A stretch of 64,000 nt of DNA from Candidimonas nitroreducens (GTDB lineage: Bacteria; Pseudomonadota; Gammaproteobacteria; Burkholderiales; Burkholderiaceae_B), in the NCBI RefSeq assembly GCF_002209565.1, contig NZ_NJIH01000003.1, forward strand, positions 496,001 through 560,000. The letters run 5' to 3'. The notes beneath the pieces were generated by a model. The model searched no databases. It worked only from the letters and a program-made list of their open reading frames with translations, and had not been told where the DNA came from. How positions within the stretch are numbered: position 1 is the first letter of the stretch; each line of letters opens with the position of its first letter. The translations under genes and the position numbers were made by a program. Positions 62,670-64,000 of this stretch are shown here, piece by piece.

Positions 62670-63140
62670 GTCGATGGGTACCGCGTGAGGTTGATCTTGC
62701 GTTTAAGTGCATTGGTGCCTTTGAACTTGCTGGCGTCCGGAATTTGACGGCCGCAAGCCCTAGGGGCAAGCCATGCAGCGTCACCTTCAAGCTGGAGTAC
62801 ATCAAGATGCCGTAAATGGTGTTGCGTGCGACCCGACCGATCAGGCTTGTCTCGCCAACAACATCTTCATAGAAAATTGCTGCCGTATTGTGCAGGATCA
62901 ACACCGGCTCCCGCATTATTCTGGCCTGCTCCTGAGTGCGATGCATGTGGCCAGCAATGATCGAACCTTCATCGACGCGTAGGTTAGAGAAAAAACGATA
63001 GGCCGCTTTCGTTTGCGCTCAGTCCCGGCTTGCGAATGGGATACTCGGCCCTTCGGCTGCTGAGAGTTGCATGAGCACTTGTCGGAATCGCCGTGCCAGA
63101 CGACGATCGCAAAACTCTCGCGATGTATTAGCCCCTACTC
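62670..63140 (-). pseudogene. Relic of an IS4-family transposase
   Basis: On the minus strand the pieces read, in order: SREFCDRRLARRFRQVLM; LSAAEGPSIPFASRD then a stop where Trp is expected; AQTKAAYRFFSNLRVDEGSI; EPVLILHNTAAIFYEDV; YGILMYSSLKVTLHGLPLGLAAVKF; and, in another frame, KFKGTNALKRKINLTRYP. These match the N-terminal half of IS4-type transposases (EFGD-ADLGD region, DWA-TKAAYRFF, CGILMHSSLAVT, KFKGTNALKRKINPTR). A stop, an internal gap and a frameshift show it is dead, and the C-terminal half is missing. No terminal inverted repeats were found. Confidence 0.75.
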
Positions 63141-63146
63141 GATCCT

Positions 63147-63467
63147 TTAAGCGACAGCATCTGGTAAATCCAGCAGCATGAGTGGCACATGTTGCTGTGC
63201 CCCGTAGACGTCCGAGTCGGATAGATCTCCAGATCCGATGTGCCTCGGCATCGTCACTTTTAGTGACAGGACTTCTGGGTAGGGTGTTATCAATACATCG
63301 GACGATCGAACGTGATAGGCGGCAGCAATTTGATGCGGTTGAAGCAGTCCTCCAACAACAATTTTTTCGTAGTCAACTTTCTCTTTAAATATAATGTCTA
63401 TTGTGAGTACGAACGCTCCAGCATTTTTTGAGCGTAATACCGACGCGACGTCTTGTAATCGAATCAT
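63147..63467 (-). CDS. DUF4387 domain protein
   Basis: A 106-residue protein with the family pattern: LQDVASVLRSKNAGAFVLTIDIIF, then LKVTMPRHIGSGDLSDSDVYGAQQHVPL near the end. DUF4387 proteins are small partners of AtuA-type proteins in organic-acid or terpene use. Its ATG overlaps the upstream gene's stop by four bases, so the pair is translationally coupled. The transposase relic starts just beyond its stop codon. Confidence 0.88.
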   Translation of the reverse strand: MIRLQDVASVLRSKNAGAFVLTIDIIFKEKVDYEKIVVGGLLQPHQIAAAYHVRSSDVLITPYPEVLSLKVTMPRHIGSGDLSDSDVYGAQQHVPLMLLDLPDAVA

Positions 63468-64000
63468 CGCATCACCTCCTTGTTGCCAAGATCGAAAATT
63501 TCGATCGGAAATATTTCCAACGGATCATTCAGCTCCATCGCGTGCCAGACACTAAAGCGATAAGCCGGGCCTACGGGAATATCTGACGGAGAGAATGGCA
63601 TGGCCAAGTTGCCTGCGGTACAAAGCCGACCTTCGAATTCCGTATGCATGGCAATATATCGAGCCTTGGCAAGTATGGCTTCGGCCAGTTGTTCCGTATG
63701 TGCTACAACGTCGAGCATCAAGCCTATCTCATGCGGCATCTTGTCGGTAAGCGGTTCGGCTTCACCTAGCACCGCGTCCAGTCCATAACGTCGCACGGTT
63801 AGTGTGTACGATGAGGCGTCAGCACCTAATGCTTCGACTTCGGCGAACGTGCGCTCGTGAATCTGTTGTGTAAATGATTTGATGTTAGCAATGAGAATCG
63901 GATCGCGTACGCCCGCAAACATCACGGCGCGCCAGCCTGCCAGCGCTGCACCTTCCAACTTGACTGTGTAGATGGGAGCTTTCTCGAACGTGGTTCCTGC
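63464..64000 (-). CDS. AtuA/DUF1446-type protein, 5' truncated by window edge
   Basis: Only the C-terminal 178 residues lie in the window; the frame is open to base 64000. Family features are the KLEGAALAGWRAVMFAGVRDPILI block, the following helix FTQQIHERTFAEVEALG, and EIGLMLDVVAHTEQLAEAIL. AtuA-type proteins act with acyl-CoA enzymes in acyclic terpene or related acid degradation, and the DUF4387 partner is next to it. The function here is inferred from that pairing. Confidence 0.82.
   Translation of the reverse strand, partial: AGTTFEKAPIYTVKLEGAALAGWRAVMFAGVRDPILIANIKSFTQQIHERTFAEVEALGADASSYTLTVRRYGLDAVLGEAEPLTDKMPHEIGLMLDVVAHTEQLAEAILAKARYIAMHTEFEGRLCTAGNLAMPFSPSDIPVGPAYRFSVWHAMELNDPLEIFPIEIFDLGNKEVMR

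Overview
The window looks like a chromosome segment from a GC-rich betaproteobacterium of the Alcaligenaceae type (Bordetella, Achromobacter or Pusillimonas-like). The reasons are two Bug-type tripartite tricarboxylate receptor genes with orphan catabolic enzymes, a Burkholderiales-style cytochrome aa3 assembly cluster, rpoH behind a CIRCE element, a PhaM-like granule protein and many small toxin-antitoxin (TA) genes. Genus assignment is inference; no rRNA or tRNA gene was seen.

Layout. 1-924: 3' part of a thiolase. About 1065-2788: an AT-richer three-gene cassette whose first gene (TIGR04255-like) is broken, abutting a ParE toxin fragment. 2973-7442: a DUF6056-type membrane protein, pgi, and a polyprenyl-phosphate sugar-1-phosphate transferase that would start a surface polysaccharide. 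7443-20119: a markedly AT-rich island with a long leader, a GT2 enzyme, Wzm/Wzt ABC export genes, two large two-domain glycosyltransferases, a pyruvyltransferase-like protein, a QueC-like PP-loop protein and a polytopic GT-C-like protein. The pyruvyltransferase-like and QueC-like proteins share a C-terminal tail. 20120-21486: a DPM-type GT2 and GtrA, convergent. 21788-31132: catabolic genes. An HpcH/HpaI aldolase and a Bug receptor diverge from a sugar-acid dehydratase across a GntR-like operator; then come a MetX-like hydrolase, a 3-hydroxyacyl-CoA dehydrogenase, a second Bug receptor, a TauD-family dioxygenase and an IclR regulator. 31322-33987: rmlB-rmlD-rmlC for dTDP-L-rhamnose, without rmlA. 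33998-38909: a ParDE pair with lesions in both genes, a repeat-rich autotransporter behind a pentanucleotide tract, and an intact PrlF-YhaV pair. 39179-43415: CIRCE-rpoH, a candidate CU-rich-loop sRNA and a CPA1 antiporter with a cyclic-nucleotide domain. 43443-43855: a non-coding element with long inverted and flanking direct repeats. 43882-52748: SCO1, ctaB, ctaA, SCO-like, SURF1, DUF2909, ctaE, DUF2970, small assembly protein, ctaD and ctaC, with ctaG (Cox11) absent from its usual slot. 52998-62655: Nudix hydrolase, DUF3717, PhaM-like, glmU, MFS transporter, GT4 enzyme, Lrp regulator and glmS. 62670-64000: an IS4-type transposase relic beside a DUF4387/AtuA-type pair that runs off the window.

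Working together: pgi, glmS, glmU and rml genes supply sugar nucleotides; the phosphotransferase and glycosyltransferases would build a polymer on a lipid carrier, and Wzm/Wzt would export it. The catabolic block pairs periplasmic receptors with cytoplasmic enzymes for small carboxylic or sugar acids. The cox cluster builds the aa3 terminal oxidase. The points most worth follow-up are the QueC-like protein and its shared tail, the broken TIGR04255 cassette, the candidate sRNA at 40360-40446, the inverted-repeat element at 43443-43855, and the ParDE pair with two independent insertions.
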